From the NCBI RefSeq assembly GCF_016135805.1, contig NZ_JADWOX010000004.1:62001-126000 (forward strand): DNA of 64,000 nucleotides, written 5' to 3'. Of this stretch, positions 46,812 to 56,687 are shown one piece after another (positions within the stretch are counted from its first letter, which is position 1; every line of letters begins with the position of its first letter). The stretch comes from Caulobacter hibisci (lineage in GTDB: Bacteria > Pseudomonadota > Alphaproteobacteria > Caulobacterales > Caulobacteraceae). The notes below the pieces were generated by a model that saw only the letters and a list, made by a program, of their open reading frames with translations, searched no databases and was not told where the DNA came from. The position numbers and the translations under genes were made by a program.

Positions 46812-48488
46812 ATGGAGGCTGACGTCATCGTCGTCGGGGGCGGTCTGGCCGGCCTGGTGGCCGCCGCAGAACTGGTCCGGGCGGGCAAGCGGGTCGCCCT
46901 GGTCGAGCAGGAAAACCAGGCCAATCTGGGCGGCCAGGCCTTCTGGTCGTTCGGCGGCCTGTTCCTGGTCGACTCGCCCGAACAGCGGCGGCTGGGCGTG
47001 CGCGACAGCCTGGATCTCGCCTGGCGCGACTGGCAGGGCAGCGCCGGCTGGGACCGGCTGGACGGCCCCTTGCCCGAGGACGAATGGTCGGTCCGCTGGG
47101 GCCGGGCCTATGTCGAGTTCGCGGCCGGCGAAAAGCGCGCCTGGTTGCGCCGGCACGGGATCAGCCTGACGCCGATGGTCGGCTGGGCCGAGCGCGGCGC
47201 GGGCCAGGCCATGGGCCACGGCAATTCGGTTCCCCGCTTCCACGTCGCCTGGGGCACCGGCACCGGCATCTCCGAGCCCTTCGCCGACCGCGCCCGCCAG
47301 GCCGCGACCGAGGGGCGGCTGAGTTTCCACCATCGCCATCGGGTCGACCAGCTGCTGGTCGAGGGCGGCCGGGTCACCGGCGTCTCCGGCGCGATCCTGG
47401 CGCCCGACGACGCCCCACGCGGCGCGCCGTCCAGCCGCGTGGCGGTCGGCGACTTCACGCTGAAGGCCGGGGCCGTGATCCTGGCCACCGGCGGCATCGG
47501 CGGCAATCACGACCTGGTCCGCCGCTACTGGCCCGAGCGCCTGGGCGCGCCGCCGGCCAGCATGATCACCGGCGTGCCGGCCTATGTGGACGGGCGCATG
47601 CTCGACATCGCCGGCGCGGCCGGGGCCCGGCTCGTGAACCGCGACCGCATGTGGCACTACGTGGAAGGGGTGCGGAACTGGGCCCCGATCTGGCCCCAGC
47701 ACGCGATCCGGATCCTGCCCGGTCCCTCGTCGATGTGGTTCGACGCCCTGGGCCGGCGGCTGCCCTTCCCCGCCCTGCCCGGCTACGACACCATCGCCAC
47801 CCTGCGCCACCTGCGCACCACGCCGGACCTGGCGCAGCACGACCACAGCTGGTTCATCGTCACCCAGAAGATCCTTGAAAAGGAATTCGCCCTCTCCGGC
47901 TCCGAGCAGAACGGCGACATCACCAATCGCCGGCGCCTGGCCCTGCTGAAGTCGCGCCTGGGCAAGGGCGCGCCGCCCGAGGTCGACGCCTTCAAGCGCC
48001 ACGGCGCCGACTTCGTGGTCGCCGACACGCTGGAGGATCTGGTCGGCAAGATGAACGGCTTGACCGACAGCCCCCTGCTCGACGCCGCCCTGGTCCGCCG
48101 CCAGATCGAGGACCGCGACGCCCAGATCGCCAACCCCTTCGCCAAGGACCTGCAGGTGATCGGCATCCACAACAGCCGCCGCGCCCTGGGCGACCGCCTG
48201 GCCCGCACGGCCGCGCCGCACCGGATCCTCGATCCCGCCGCCGGGCCGCTGATCGGGGTCAAGCTGCACGTCCTGACCCGCAAGTCGCTGGGCGGCCTGC
48301 AGACCGACCTGAGCGGCCGGGTGCTGACCCCCGACGGCCGGGTGCTGGAGGGTCTCTACGCGGCCGGCGAGGCCTCCGGCTTCGGCGGCGGCGGCATGCA
48401 CGGCTACAACGCCCTGGAGGGCACCTTCCTGGGCGGCTGCATCTTCTCCGGACGGCCGGCGGGCGTGGCGTCTGCGGGGGCGGTCTGA
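46812..48488 (+). CDS. FAD-binding dehydrogenase, KstD/fumarate reductase-like
   Basis: Flavoprotein of 558 residues that would introduce a double bond next to a carbonyl, as in 3-ketosteroid Delta1-dehydrogenases and related enzymes. N-terminal FAD motif DVIVVGGGLAGLVAAAELVR; the other FAD contacts are AVILATGGIGGNHDL and GLYAAGEASGFGGGGMHGYN near the end. No signal peptide. A strong ribosome site (GGGAGGGG) precedes ATG 46812. It converges on fadD with 3 bases between. The substrate (steroid, terpenoid or other cyclic ketone) is not determined. Confidence 0.85.
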   Translation: MEADVIVVGGGLAGLVAAAELVRAGKRVALVEQENQANLGGQAFWSFGGLFLVDSPEQRRLGVRDSLDLAWRDWQGSAGWDRLDGPLPEDEWSVRWGRAYVEFAAGEKRAWLRRHGISLTPMVGWAERGAGQAMGHGNSVPRFHVAWGTGTGISEPFADRARQAATEGRLSFHHRHRVDQLLVEGGRVTGVSGAILAPDDAPRGAPSSRVAVGDFTLKAGAVILATGGIGGNHDLVRRYWPERLGAPPASMITGVPAYVDGRMLDIAGAAGARLVNRDRMWHYVEGVRNWAPIWPQHAIRILPGPSSMWFDALGRRLPFPALPGYDTIATLRHLRTTPDLAQHDHSWFIVTQKILEKEFALSGSEQNGDITNRRRLALLKSRLGKGAPPEVDAFKRHGADFVVADTLEDLVGKMNGLTDSPLLDAALVRRQIEDRDAQIANPFAKDLQVIGIHNSRRALGDRLARTAAPHRILDPAAGPLIGVKLHVLTRKSLGGLQTDLSGRVLTPDGRVLEGLYAAGEASGFGGGGMHGYNALEGTFLGGCIFSGRPAGVASAGAV

Positions 48489-48491
48489 GCC

Positions 48492-50219
48492 TCAGCCCCG
48501 CAGCTCCCGCCGCAGCACCTTGCCCACGGCCGTCTTGGGCAGGGGCTCGGCGCGGAGCTCGACGAGGCGCGGGACCTTGTAGCCGGTCAGCCGCTCGCGG
48601 CACCAGGCGATCACCTCCGCCTCCGTCAGTTCGGCCGAGCGCGGCACGACCACCAGCTTGATCCGCTCGCCCTGCACCGGATCGGGCACGCCGACGGCGG
48701 CGACCTCGTCGACCAGCGGATGGGCGGCGACCACGTCCTCGATCTCGCTGGGATAGACGTTGAAGCCCGAGACCAGGATCATCTCCTTCAGCCGGTCGAG
48801 CAGCCGCACCCGGCCGTTGGCCTGCATCACCCCGATGTCGCCGGTGGCCAGCCAGCCGTCGGCCGACAGCACCCGGTCGGTCTCGTCGGGATGGTTCCAG
48901 TAGCCCTTCATCACCTGCGGCCCGCGCACGCAAAGCTCACCCGGCTCGTCGATCCCGCACCAGGATCCGTCCTCGCGTCGCATCCGCACCTCGGTCGAGG
49001 GCGTCGGCAAGCCCACCGTGCCGTCGAAGGCCATGGTTTCGGGCCGCTCCAGGTCGACATAGCCGATGCAGACGATCGGCGAGCATTCGGTCAGGCCGTA
49101 GCCCTCGATCACCGGACAGCCGGTGACGGCCTCCCATTCCTCGGCCACGGCGCGCTGGGTGGCCATGTCGCCGGCGATGGTCAGGCTCAGCTGCGAGAAG
49201 TCGCGGCCGCGGAAGGACTCGTTCTTCAGCAGGCTGGCGAACAGGGTGTTGAGGCCGGCCAGCCCCGCGAACCGCTCCTTGCGCAGCACCCATTCCACCC
49301 GTTTGGCGTCGCGCGGATTGGCGATCAGGATGTTGCGCCCGCCCACCCCGACGAACATCAGCAGGTTCGCGGTCAACGAGAACACATGGTAGAGCGGCAG
49401 CATCGTCACATTGCCCACCGCCTGGTCCGGGGGGATCTGGCTCATGATCCAGGCCCGGCCCTGCATGACGTTGGCCAGGATGTTGCGATGGGTCAGCATG
49501 GCCCCCTTGGCCACCCCCGTCGTGCCGCCGGTATATTGCAGGAAGGCTAGGTCCTGCGGGCGCACGTCGACCGGCTTCAGCCTCAGCCGCCGCGCCCGCC
49601 GCATCATCGCCGGCCAGCGCAGGGCGCCAGGCAGCCTCCATCGGGGGACCAGCTTCTCGACATGGCGCATCAGGGCGTTGATCGCCGCGCCCTTGGCCCA
49701 GCCCATCATGTCGCCCATCGACGTCACGACCACGTGGCGCAGCGCCGTGCCCTCGATCGCCTGCTCCAGGGTGCGGGCGAACATGTCCATGACCACGATG
49801 ACGACCGCGCCGCTGTCCTCCAGCTGATGACGCAACTCGCGCGGCGTGTAGAGCGGGTTGACGTTGACCACCACGGCGCCGGCCAGCAGCGTCCCGAACA
49901 GGGCGACCGGATATTGCAGGCAGTTGGGCATCATCAGCGCCACCCGCTCGCCCGGCCGCACGCCGGCCGCCTGCAGCCAGGCGGCGAAGGCTCGGGCCTC
50001 CTTCAGCGCCCGGCCGTAGGTGACGCCGCTGCCCATGCTGACGAAGCCGGTGCGGTCGGCGAAGTGGGCCGCGTCGTGCTCGAACAGCTGGCCGACCGAG
50101 CGCCACCTGGCCAGGTCGTGGTCGATGGTCGCCGGCACGCCGGGCCGATAGGCCCGGGTCCAGAACCGCTCGGCCCACAGGCGGTCGGCGTCTTCCGAGG
50201 GGAGCGGCGCGCCGGTCAT
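48492..50219 (-). CDS. fadD: Long-chain fatty acid-CoA ligase (FadD-like)
   Basis: Acyl-CoA synthetase of 575 residues activating a carboxylic acid with ATP and CoA. AMP-binding motif YTGGTTGVAKGAMLTHRN; adenylate motifs EGYGLTECSP and GWLATGDIGVMQ; ligase motif DRLKEMILVSGFNVYPSEIE; C-terminal catalytic Lys in PKTAVGKVLRREL. The start ATG 50219 overlaps the thiolase stop by 4 bases. Last gene of the minus-strand beta-oxidation operon. Confidence 0.92.
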   Translation of the reverse strand: MTGAPLPSEDADRLWAERFWTRAYRPGVPATIDHDLARWRSVGQLFEHDAAHFADRTGFVSMGSGVTYGRALKEARAFAAWLQAAGVRPGERVALMMPNCLQYPVALFGTLLAGAVVVNVNPLYTPRELRHQLEDSGAVVIVVMDMFARTLEQAIEGTALRHVVVTSMGDMMGWAKGAAINALMRHVEKLVPRWRLPGALRWPAMMRRARRLRLKPVDVRPQDLAFLQYTGGTTGVAKGAMLTHRNILANVMQGRAWIMSQIPPDQAVGNVTMLPLYHVFSLTANLLMFVGVGGRNILIANPRDAKRVEWVLRKERFAGLAGLNTLFASLLKNESFRGRDFSQLSLTIAGDMATQRAVAEEWEAVTGCPVIEGYGLTECSPIVCIGYVDLERPETMAFDGTVGLPTPSTEVRMRREDGSWCGIDEPGELCVRGPQVMKGYWNHPDETDRVLSADGWLATGDIGVMQANGRVRLLDRLKEMILVSGFNVYPSEIEDVVAAHPLVDEVAAVGVPDPVQGERIKLVVVPRSAELTEAEVIAWCRERLTGYKVPRLVELRAEPLPKTAVGKVLRRELRG

Positions 50220-51502
50220 TTCTCGAGCACCGCCACCACGCCCTGGCCGCCGGCGGCGCAGATCGAGATCAGACCCCGCCCGCCGCCCTTGCGGTCCAGC
50301 ATGGTCGCCAGATGGGCCAGGATCCGCCCGCCGGTGGCGGCGAATGGATGGCCTGCCGCCAGCGAACTTCCGTGCACGTTCAGCGTCTCGCGATCGATGG
50401 CGCCCGGCGCGCGCGCCAGGCCCAGCCGCGCGCGGGCGTAGCCGTCGTCCTCCCAGGCCTTCAGGGTGCACAGCACCTGAGCGGCGAAGGCCTCGTGGAT
50501 CTCGTAATAGTCGAAGTCCTGCAAGGAGAGGCCCAGCTTCTCCAGCAGGCGCGGCACGGCGTAGGCCGGGGCCATCAGCAGGCCCTCGTCGCCGCCGACG
50601 AAATCCACCGCCGCCGCCTCGCCGGCCCGCAGGAAGGCCAGCACCGGCAGGCCGCGCGCCTTGGCCCAGTCTTCGCTGGCCAGCAGCACGGTCGAGGCGC
50701 CGTCGGTCAGGGGCGTGGAATTGGCGGCTGTCAGCGTGCCGTGCGTGCGGTCGAACACCGGCTTCATCGTCGCCAGCCTGGCCGGGTCGATGTCGGGCCG
50801 CAGGTTGTTGTCGCGCTTCAAGCCCCGGAACGGGATCACCAGGTCGTCGAACAGGCCGTCGTCATAGGCCTTGGCCATCCGCCGATGGCTGCGCACGGCC
50901 ATGGCGTCCTGGTCCTCGCGGGCTATACCCCAGCGCTTGGCCATCAGCTCGCAGCTTTCGCCCATCGACAGGCCCGTGCGCGGCTCGGCGTTGCGCGGCG
51001 GCTCGGGACGGAACGGGGCGGTCAGGCCCGCGCCCGCCAGGGCCTTCAGCCGCCCGCCCGTGGTTTTCTCGCGATTGGCCGCCAGCAGCGCCTTGCGGAA
51101 GCCCTCGTTCAGCGCGATCGGCGCGTCCGAGGTCGTATCGACGCCGCCGGCGACGCCGACCTCGATCTGGCCCAGGGCGATCTTGTTGGCCACCAGGATC
51201 GCCGCCTCCAGCCCCGTGCCGCAGGCCTGGCTGACGTCATAGGCGGGGGTGTCGTGGCCGAGGGTCGTCGACAGCAGGCTTTCCCGCGTCAGGGCGATGT
51301 CGCGCGAGTGCTTCAGCACCGCCCCTGCCGCAACCTCGCCCAAGCGCAGGCCGTGCAGGTCGAAACGGTCGGCCAGGCCCTGGAGGGCGGCGGTCAGCAT
51401 CTCCTGGTTGGAGGCGTCGGCATAGGCGGTGTTGGAGCGCGCGAAGGGTATGCGGCAGCCGCCGATCACGGCGACGCGCCGGGGCGCGGGCAAGGTCAGC
51501 AT
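50216..51502 (-). CDS. Acetyl-CoA acyltransferase (FadI-like thiolase)
   Basis: Thiolase of 428 residues that splits 3-ketoacyl-CoA. Nucleophile C94 in VSQACGTGLEAA; HEAFAAQ as in FadI rather than the NEAF of FadA; LAAGHPFAATG carries the active His and ICAAGGQG the second Cys. Both ends overlap neighbours (4 bases with fadD, 7 bases with maoC). ATG 51502 is the only start consistent with the thiolase N terminus. Confidence 0.9.
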   Translation of the reverse strand: MLTLPAPRRVAVIGGCRIPFARSNTAYADASNQEMLTAALQGLADRFDLHGLRLGEVAAGAVLKHSRDIALTRESLLSTTLGHDTPAYDVSQACGTGLEAAILVANKIALGQIEVGVAGGVDTTSDAPIALNEGFRKALLAANREKTTGGRLKALAGAGLTAPFRPEPPRNAEPRTGLSMGESCELMAKRWGIAREDQDAMAVRSHRRMAKAYDDGLFDDLVIPFRGLKRDNNLRPDIDPARLATMKPVFDRTHGTLTAANSTPLTDGASTVLLASEDWAKARGLPVLAFLRAGEAAAVDFVGGDEGLLMAPAYAVPRLLEKLGLSLQDFDYYEIHEAFAAQVLCTLKAWEDDGYARARLGLARAPGAIDRETLNVHGSSLAAGHPFAATGGRILAHLATMLDRKGGGRGLISICAAGGQGVVAVLEK

Positions 51503-52359
51503 GGAGAAGGATCCTGGAGTTGGGGCGACAGCGTCAGCCGCCCGCGCAGATGGGTTCGGCGGCCCGCGCCGTCCGTCAGTTCGAAGGCGCCGTCCGGCCC
51601 GCCGGCCAGCCGGGCCTCGCCGGGCAGCAGCAGCGGCGCGCGGAAGGCCGTCTCGACCTCGATGGCCTCGACCGCCCGTCCCCGGGTCAGGGCCGCCACG
51701 GCCCGCGCCTTGGCCCACATGCCGTGGGCGATCGGCCGCTTGAAGCCGAACAATCGCGCGCCCAGGGCCCAGGTGTGGATCGGATTGGCGTCGCCCGACA
51801 CCCGGGCGTAGCGGCGGCCGATGTCGGCCGGCACCTTCCATGTCTCGATTGGCGCCTCGGCCGTCTCGCCGTCGAGCTTGGGCGCCGGCGCGCCGTGGCC
51901 GGCCTTGCCCAGGCGCAGATAGACGCTCTCGCCCCGCCAGATCGTCTCGCCGCCGCGCAGCACCTTGGCGACCAGCGAGAAGGCCTGGCCCCTGTCGTGG
52001 GCCAGCAGCCGCCCGGTCCGCGCCGTCACGGTCACCGCCTCGCCGATCCGCAGGGGCGCCGATTGGCGGATGTGGTTGTGGATATGCACCAGGCCGACGG
52101 CCGGGAACGGAAAGTCCGCCGCCAGCAGGATCCGCATCTGCAACGGAAAGGCCAGGATGTGGGCGTAGGTCGGCGGGACGCCGTGCTCGGGAGCGAAGCC
52201 GCACAGTTCCGCATAGGCCATGACGGCCTCGGCCCGGATCCAGACCTGGTCGGCCCGCAGGGCGGTCGGCGGCAGGTCGCGGTCTTGGCGTCCGCGCAGC
52301 AGGCCGCGCGCCGCGCCCCAGGCCAGGCCCAGGGGCGACAGAGGCTCGGCGTCGCCCAT
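51496..52359 (-). CDS. MaoC-like enoyl-CoA hydratase (double hot-dog)
   Basis: A 287-residue (R)-specific type hydratase. The C-terminal hot-dog domain has the hydratase motif YARVSGDANPIHTW (catalytic Asp and His) and RPIAHGMW; the N-terminal half is a degenerate hot-dog domain, as in eukaryotic-type hydratase 2 and mycobacterial HtdX. Next to a high-molecular-weight FabG this gives the same pairing seen with mycobacterial FabG4 and HtdX. Three-base gap from fabG. Confidence 0.85.
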   Translation of the reverse strand: MGDAEPLSPLGLAWGAARGLLRGRQDRDLPPTALRADQVWIRAEAVMAYAELCGFAPEHGVPPTYAHILAFPLQMRILLAADFPFPAVGLVHIHNHIRQSAPLRIGEAVTVTARTGRLLAHDRGQAFSLVAKVLRGGETIWRGESVYLRLGKAGHGAPAPKLDGETAEAPIETWKVPADIGRRYARVSGDANPIHTWALGARLFGFKRPIAHGMWAKARAVAALTRGRAVEAIEVETAFRAPLLLPGEARLAGGPDGAFELTDGAGRRTHLRGRLTLSPQLQDPSPC

Positions 52360-52362
52360 GGT

Positions 52363-53691
52363 TCAGGCCCCCAGCAGGCTCTGGCCGCAGACGCGGACCA
52401 CCTGGCCATTGACGCCGCCGCTGGCCGGATGCGCCAGCCAGGCGATGGTCTCGGCCACGTCGACCGGGCTGCCGCCCTGCCCCATGCTGTTCATCCGCCG
52501 CCCGGCCTCGCGGACGGCGAAGGGGATGGCCGCGGTCATCCGGGTCTCGATGAAGCCGGGAGCCACGGCGTTGACCGTGATCCCGTGCGTCAGGCCGTCG
52601 CGCGCCAGCCGGTCGACCGCCCCTATCCAGCCGGCCTTGGATAGGGCGTAGTTGGTCTGGCCCATGTTGCCGGCCACGCCGCTCAGCGACGAGACCGCCA
52701 CGATCCGGCCGTTGCGGCGCACGAGCCCGGCCTCCAGCAGCACCCGGGTCAGGGCCAGGGGCGCGCCGAGATTGACGGCCATCACGCTGTCCCACTCCCG
52801 GGCGTCCATCCGGCCCAGGGTGCGATCGCGGGTGATGCCGGCGTTGTGCACCACCACGTCGAAGCCGCCCCGCGCCCGCGCCGTCTGCAACAGCACGCCG
52901 GCCGCCTCGGGCGCGGTGATGTCCAGCGCCAGGGGGTCCGCGCCGATCTCGCGGGCCAGGGCCTGGAGCTCGTCGTGGGCGCTGGGCACGTCCAGCGCCG
53001 TGACCCGCGCGCCCTCGGCGGCGAACAGCCGGACGATGGCCTCGCCGATGCCCCGCGCCGCGCCTGTGACCAGCACGTGCCGGCCGGCGTGGCCGAGGCT
53101 TGGATCGGCCGCCACGCCCGCCGCCTCGACCCGGATCACCTGGCCCGAGACATAGGCCGAGCGCGGCGACAACAGGAAAGCCAGGGTGCTCTGCGCGGCG
53201 TCCTCGCGGCCGGGCGCCACATAGAGCAGTTGCACAGCGATGCTGCGCCGCGCCTCCTTGGCCAGCGACCGCACGAAGCCTTCCAGCCCGCGCTGGATCG
53301 CCTCGCCCTCGGCGGTCCGCGCCGTCTGCGGCGGCGCGCCGACCACGACGATTCGGCCGTGCTCGGCGACAGAACGGATCGCCTGGTGGAAGAAGCGGTA
53401 GAGCCCCTGCGTCGCGGCCACGCTCAGGCAGTCCGAGGCGTCATATACCAGCGCGCCGTAGCGCACGTCCGGCGTCCACTCGGCGTGGACCGCCACGCCC
53501 GAGGCCGCCGTCACCCGTCCCACGACGTCCGCCATCCGCCCGTCGGCCGACGGTCCCAGCAGCAGCGGCAAGGCTGGCCCAGCGTCCGCCTCGGCCCGGC
53601 GCAACAGCGGCGCGGGCTTGGGCAGGCCCAGGGCCTCGACCACCCAGCCGCCCAGGCCGCTGCTGGCGAACTCCAGATAGCGGTCGGCCAT
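52363..53691 (-). CDS. High-molecular-weight 3-oxoacyl reductase (FabG4-like SDR)
   Basis: A 442-residue SDR made of two Rossmann-like halves. The C-terminal half is catalytic: cofactor motif VTGAARGIGEA, NAG in HNAGITRD, and Ser-Tyr-Lys in VSSLSG and YALSKAG. The N-terminal 200 residues are a degenerate flavodoxin-like domain (VYDASDCLSVAATQGLYRFF), as in mycobacterial FabG4. It would handle the 3-hydroxy/3-keto step of the pathway. ATG 53691 overlaps the fadE stop (TGATG). Confidence 0.87.
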   Translation of the reverse strand: MADRYLEFASSGLGGWVVEALGLPKPAPLLRRAEADAGPALPLLLGPSADGRMADVVGRVTAASGVAVHAEWTPDVRYGALVYDASDCLSVAATQGLYRFFHQAIRSVAEHGRIVVVGAPPQTARTAEGEAIQRGLEGFVRSLAKEARRSIAVQLLYVAPGREDAAQSTLAFLLSPRSAYVSGQVIRVEAAGVAADPSLGHAGRHVLVTGAARGIGEAIVRLFAAEGARVTALDVPSAHDELQALAREIGADPLALDITAPEAAGVLLQTARARGGFDVVVHNAGITRDRTLGRMDAREWDSVMAVNLGAPLALTRVLLEAGLVRRNGRIVAVSSLSGVAGNMGQTNYALSKAGWIGAVDRLARDGLTHGITVNAVAPGFIETRMTAAIPFAVREAGRRMNSMGQGGSPVDVAETIAWLAHPASGGVNGQVVRVCGQSLLGA

Positions 53692-56183
53692 CAGGCGGCC
53701 CTCCCCTTGCGGGCGACCGGCTTGGCCTTCGAGGCCTCCTCGCGCCGCGCCAGACCCTCGGCGAGACCGAAGTCCTGCGGGAAGTCGTCGACCTGGATCG
53801 CCTGGTCGGCCAGCTCTGCGAAGCGGGCAATCAGGGCGCGCTCGGCGGCGTCGATCAGGCCCAGGCCTTCCGCATCGGCCGCCCAGGCGTCCAGCAGGGT
53901 CAGGTTCTGCGGGGCGCGGGGGATCGTTCCGGCGACGATGGCCGGCTTCAGGCGGCGCTCGATGGCCTCGACCTGCGGATGGAGATCGAAGGCCACGGCG
54001 GTGGCGGCGATCGGATCGACCTCGATGCGCGGCGTCCACGATCCGGCCAGCAGGCGGTCGCGGGCCGGGCCATGGCGCTGGATCAGGCCGGCCACGGCGG
54101 CGGCGAGACGATCGTCCGGACCGGCGCGGCCGACGCCCGCCCCGACCAGGCCCAGCAGGCCGGCGACGACGCGGCTGGGATGGTTGGCCAGCAGCGCTCG
54201 CCAGGCCTCGCTGGCCCGGGCCAAGGCGTCCTGCGCCGCCCAGTGGACCAGCGGCAGGTCCTCGGCCGCCCGTCCCTCGTCCTCGAAGCGCTTGAGCACG
54301 CTCGACAGGATCAGCAGTTGCGACAGCAGGTCGCCCAGCCGCCCGGTCAGCGCGCCCTTGCGCTTGAGCGCGCCGCCCACCGTCGCCATCGACAGGTCCG
54401 AGGCCAGGGCCAGCAGGGTCGAGAACCGGGTCGCGGCGCGATAGTAGCGGGCCAGCTGCGGCGCGGCGCCGGCCGGGGCCGGGATCAGCGCCCCGCCGGT
54501 CAGGGCGAAGGCGGCCGCGCGGGCCAGGTTCCTGAACAGGAAGCCGACATAGCCGAACAGCGCCGCGTCGAAGGCCTTCAGCTCGCGCCCCTGTGTCGTC
54601 CGCATCAAGGTCAGGACATAGGGGTGGCAGCGGATCGCGCCCTGGCCGTAGATGATCAGGGTGCGGGTCATGATGTTGGCCCCCTCCACCGTGATGGCGA
54701 TGGGGATCTGCTGGTAGGCGCGGGCCAGGAAGTTGCCGGGGCCCATGCACACGCCCTTGCCGCCGACCACGTCCATGGCGTCGTTGACGACGATCCGGGC
54801 CCGCTCGGTGACGTGATACTTGGCGATGGCCGAGACCACCGAGGGCTTCTCGCCCTGGTCCAGGGCCGCCGCCGCCAGCCGCCGCACGCTGTCGGCCGCG
54901 TAGAGGTGGCCGGCCATCCTGGCCAGCGGTTCCTGCACGCCCTCGAAGGCCCCGATCGGCATGTTGAACTGCCGGCGGATGGCGACATAGGCCCCGACCA
55001 TGCCGACCGCCAGCTTGGACATGCCGACATTGGACGACGGCAGCGAGATCGCCCGCCCCGCCGCCAGGCACTCCATCAGCATCCGCCAGCCGGCCCCGAC
55101 CTGGGCCTGGCCGCCGATCACCATCTCCATCGGCACGAAGACGTCGTCGCCGCGGATCGGGCCGTTCTGGAACACCGCGTTCAGCGGCCAGTGGCGTCGG
55201 CCGATCTCGACCCCCGGATGCTCGCGCGGGATCAGCACGCAGGTGATGCCGGGCTCGGCCCCCTGCCCCAGCAGCCCGTCGGGATCGACGGCGCGGAAGG
55301 CCAGGCCGATCACCGTCGCGATCGGGGCCAGGGTGATGTAGCGCTTTCGCCAGCTGATCCGGAAACCCAGGGTCTCGCGGCCCTGCCAGGTCCCCCGGCA
55401 GACCACGCCGGTGTCGGTGATCGAGGCCGCGTCCGAGCCGGCATAGGGGTTGGTCAGGGCGAAGCACGGGATCTCGACGCCCCGCGCCAGGCGCGGCAGG
55501 TAGTGATCCTTCTGCGCGTCGGTCCCGTAGTGCAGCAGCAGCTCGGCCGGGCCCAGCGAGTTGGGCACCATCACCGACACCGCCGCCGCCGAGCAGCGGG
55601 TCGACAGCTTCTGCACCACTTGGCTGTGGGCGTAGGCCGAGAATCCCAGGCCCCCGTATTGCTTGGGAATGATCATCCCCAGGAAGCCCTTGTCGCGGGC
55701 ATAGGCCCAGGCGGCCGGCGGCAGGTCCTGCCAGACGGCGGTGCTTTCCCAGTCGTTGGACAGGTCGGCCAGGTGCTCGGTCTCGACGTCGAGGAAGCGT
55801 TGCTCCTCGGGGCTGAGCCTGGGCGCGGGCGTCGCCAGCAGCTTCTTCCAGTCGGGCCGGCCGGCGAACAGTTCGGCGTCCCACCAGACGTTGCCGGCCT
55901 CGACGGCGGCCTGCTCGGTCGGGCTCATCCTGGGCATGATCGCGCCGAACGCCTTCATGGCCGGCGCCGACAGGATCGCGGCCCGCAGCGGCCGCACGGC
56001 CAGCAGCAGGGTCGAGACCGCCACCACGGCCGCCAAGGCGAGTGCGACGCCCTGTCCCACCACGCCAAGCGCCAGTCCCGCCGCGATCCAGGCGGCGAAG
56101 GCGGCGCTCCAGACCAGCGCCCGGGCCTGGACGAAGGCCAGCAGGAAAACCACAGGCGCCAGGGCGCCGATCCAGATCAGCAT
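53691..56183 (-). CDS. fadE: Membrane-bound acyl-CoA dehydrogenase (FadE-like)
   Basis: A long acyl-CoA dehydrogenase of 830 residues, close to E. coli FadE (814) and about twice the usual length. It has two N-terminal hydrophobic segments (LIWIGALAPVVFLLAFVQAR and GVALALAAVVAVSTLLLAV). The dehydrogenase core has CFALTNPYAGSDAASITDTG and the substrate/FAD region SSNVGMSKLAVGMVGAYVAI. The C-terminal FadE-specific domain runs from about 600 and ends basic. It catalyses the first oxidation of acyl-CoA. It lies 81 bases downstream of the second DUF2147 gene. Confidence 0.9.
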   Translation of the reverse strand: MLIWIGALAPVVFLLAFVQARALVWSAAFAAWIAAGLALGVVGQGVALALAAVVAVSTLLLAVRPLRAAILSAPAMKAFGAIMPRMSPTEQAAVEAGNVWWDAELFAGRPDWKKLLATPAPRLSPEEQRFLDVETEHLADLSNDWESTAVWQDLPPAAWAYARDKGFLGMIIPKQYGGLGFSAYAHSQVVQKLSTRCSAAAVSVMVPNSLGPAELLLHYGTDAQKDHYLPRLARGVEIPCFALTNPYAGSDAASITDTGVVCRGTWQGRETLGFRISWRKRYITLAPIATVIGLAFRAVDPDGLLGQGAEPGITCVLIPREHPGVEIGRRHWPLNAVFQNGPIRGDDVFVPMEMVIGGQAQVGAGWRMLMECLAAGRAISLPSSNVGMSKLAVGMVGAYVAIRRQFNMPIGAFEGVQEPLARMAGHLYAADSVRRLAAAALDQGEKPSVVSAIAKYHVTERARIVVNDAMDVVGGKGVCMGPGNFLARAYQQIPIAITVEGANIMTRTLIIYGQGAIRCHPYVLTLMRTTQGRELKAFDAALFGYVGFLFRNLARAAAFALTGGALIPAPAGAAPQLARYYRAATRFSTLLALASDLSMATVGGALKRKGALTGRLGDLLSQLLILSSVLKRFEDEGRAAEDLPLVHWAAQDALARASEAWRALLANHPSRVVAGLLGLVGAGVGRAGPDDRLAAAVAGLIQRHGPARDRLLAGSWTPRIEVDPIAATAVAFDLHPQVEAIERRLKPAIVAGTIPRAPQNLTLLDAWAADAEGLGLIDAAERALIARFAELADQAIQVDDFPQDFGLAEGLARREEASKAKPVARKGRAA

Positions 56184-56264
56184 GGTCGCAATCCCCCGTC
56201 CGGCGCGCGCCTGGGCGGCCGGTGTCTAGAAAGCCTCGAATGCACTAAGGGCCGCGCCCGATAC

Positions 56265-56687
56265 TCAGCGCGCGCGTTTCCAGGTCTGGGTCCGGCAAAG
56301 CAGCGGCGCGATGCAGCCCTTCACCGCCAGGGTGTCGTCGTCGACCAGGGTCAGGGTTCCGGTCGCCGCCCGGTCGCCGCTGTCGGGGTCGTAGAGCGGC
56401 CCGCCCTTCCAGGCCGTCGGGCCGCCGGTGAAGTTCTCGAGCACCAGCAGGTTCTTCACCCGCCGCGTCCGCAGGGCGGCCTTCCTGTTGTGGATGTCGC
56501 GCTGGTCGGGATCGGCGCGCAGCGGCGCGGCGTCCAGCACCCGCCCGCACAGAACCGCGCCGCAGCGCTCGATGCCGACGACGCCGTCGCGGGCCGAGGT
56601 GCGCCAGCGACCGACCAAGGGCTCGTCCTGGGCGAGAGCCGGGCCAGCCGCCAGCAGCGCCAGGACCACCGGCAAGGCCGGGTTCAC
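56265..56687 (-). CDS. DUF2147 exported protein, copy 2
   Basis: A 140-residue secreted DUF2147 protein: signal peptide MNPALPVVLALLAAGPALAQ, then LVGRWRTSARDGVVGIERCG, LCGRVLDAAP, GTLTLVDDDTLAVKGCIAPL and LCRTQTWKR. Starts with GTG in a GTGA overlap with the Coq4-like gene. Paralogue of the copy at 42395. Its place inside a beta-oxidation operon is unusual for this family. Confidence 0.85.
   Translation of the reverse strand: MNPALPVVLALLAAGPALAQDEPLVGRWRTSARDGVVGIERCGAVLCGRVLDAAPLRADPDQRDIHNRKAALRTRRVKNLLVLENFTGGPTAWKGGPLYDPDSGDRAATGTLTLVDDDTLAVKGCIAPLLCRTQTWKRAR

Noticed and set aside
50216..52795. An 859-codon minus-strand frame as one fused protein with the thiolase
   Set aside because: Only the part from ATG 51502 is thiolase. 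The upstream part is in the wrong frame for the MaoC protein and is low-complexity.
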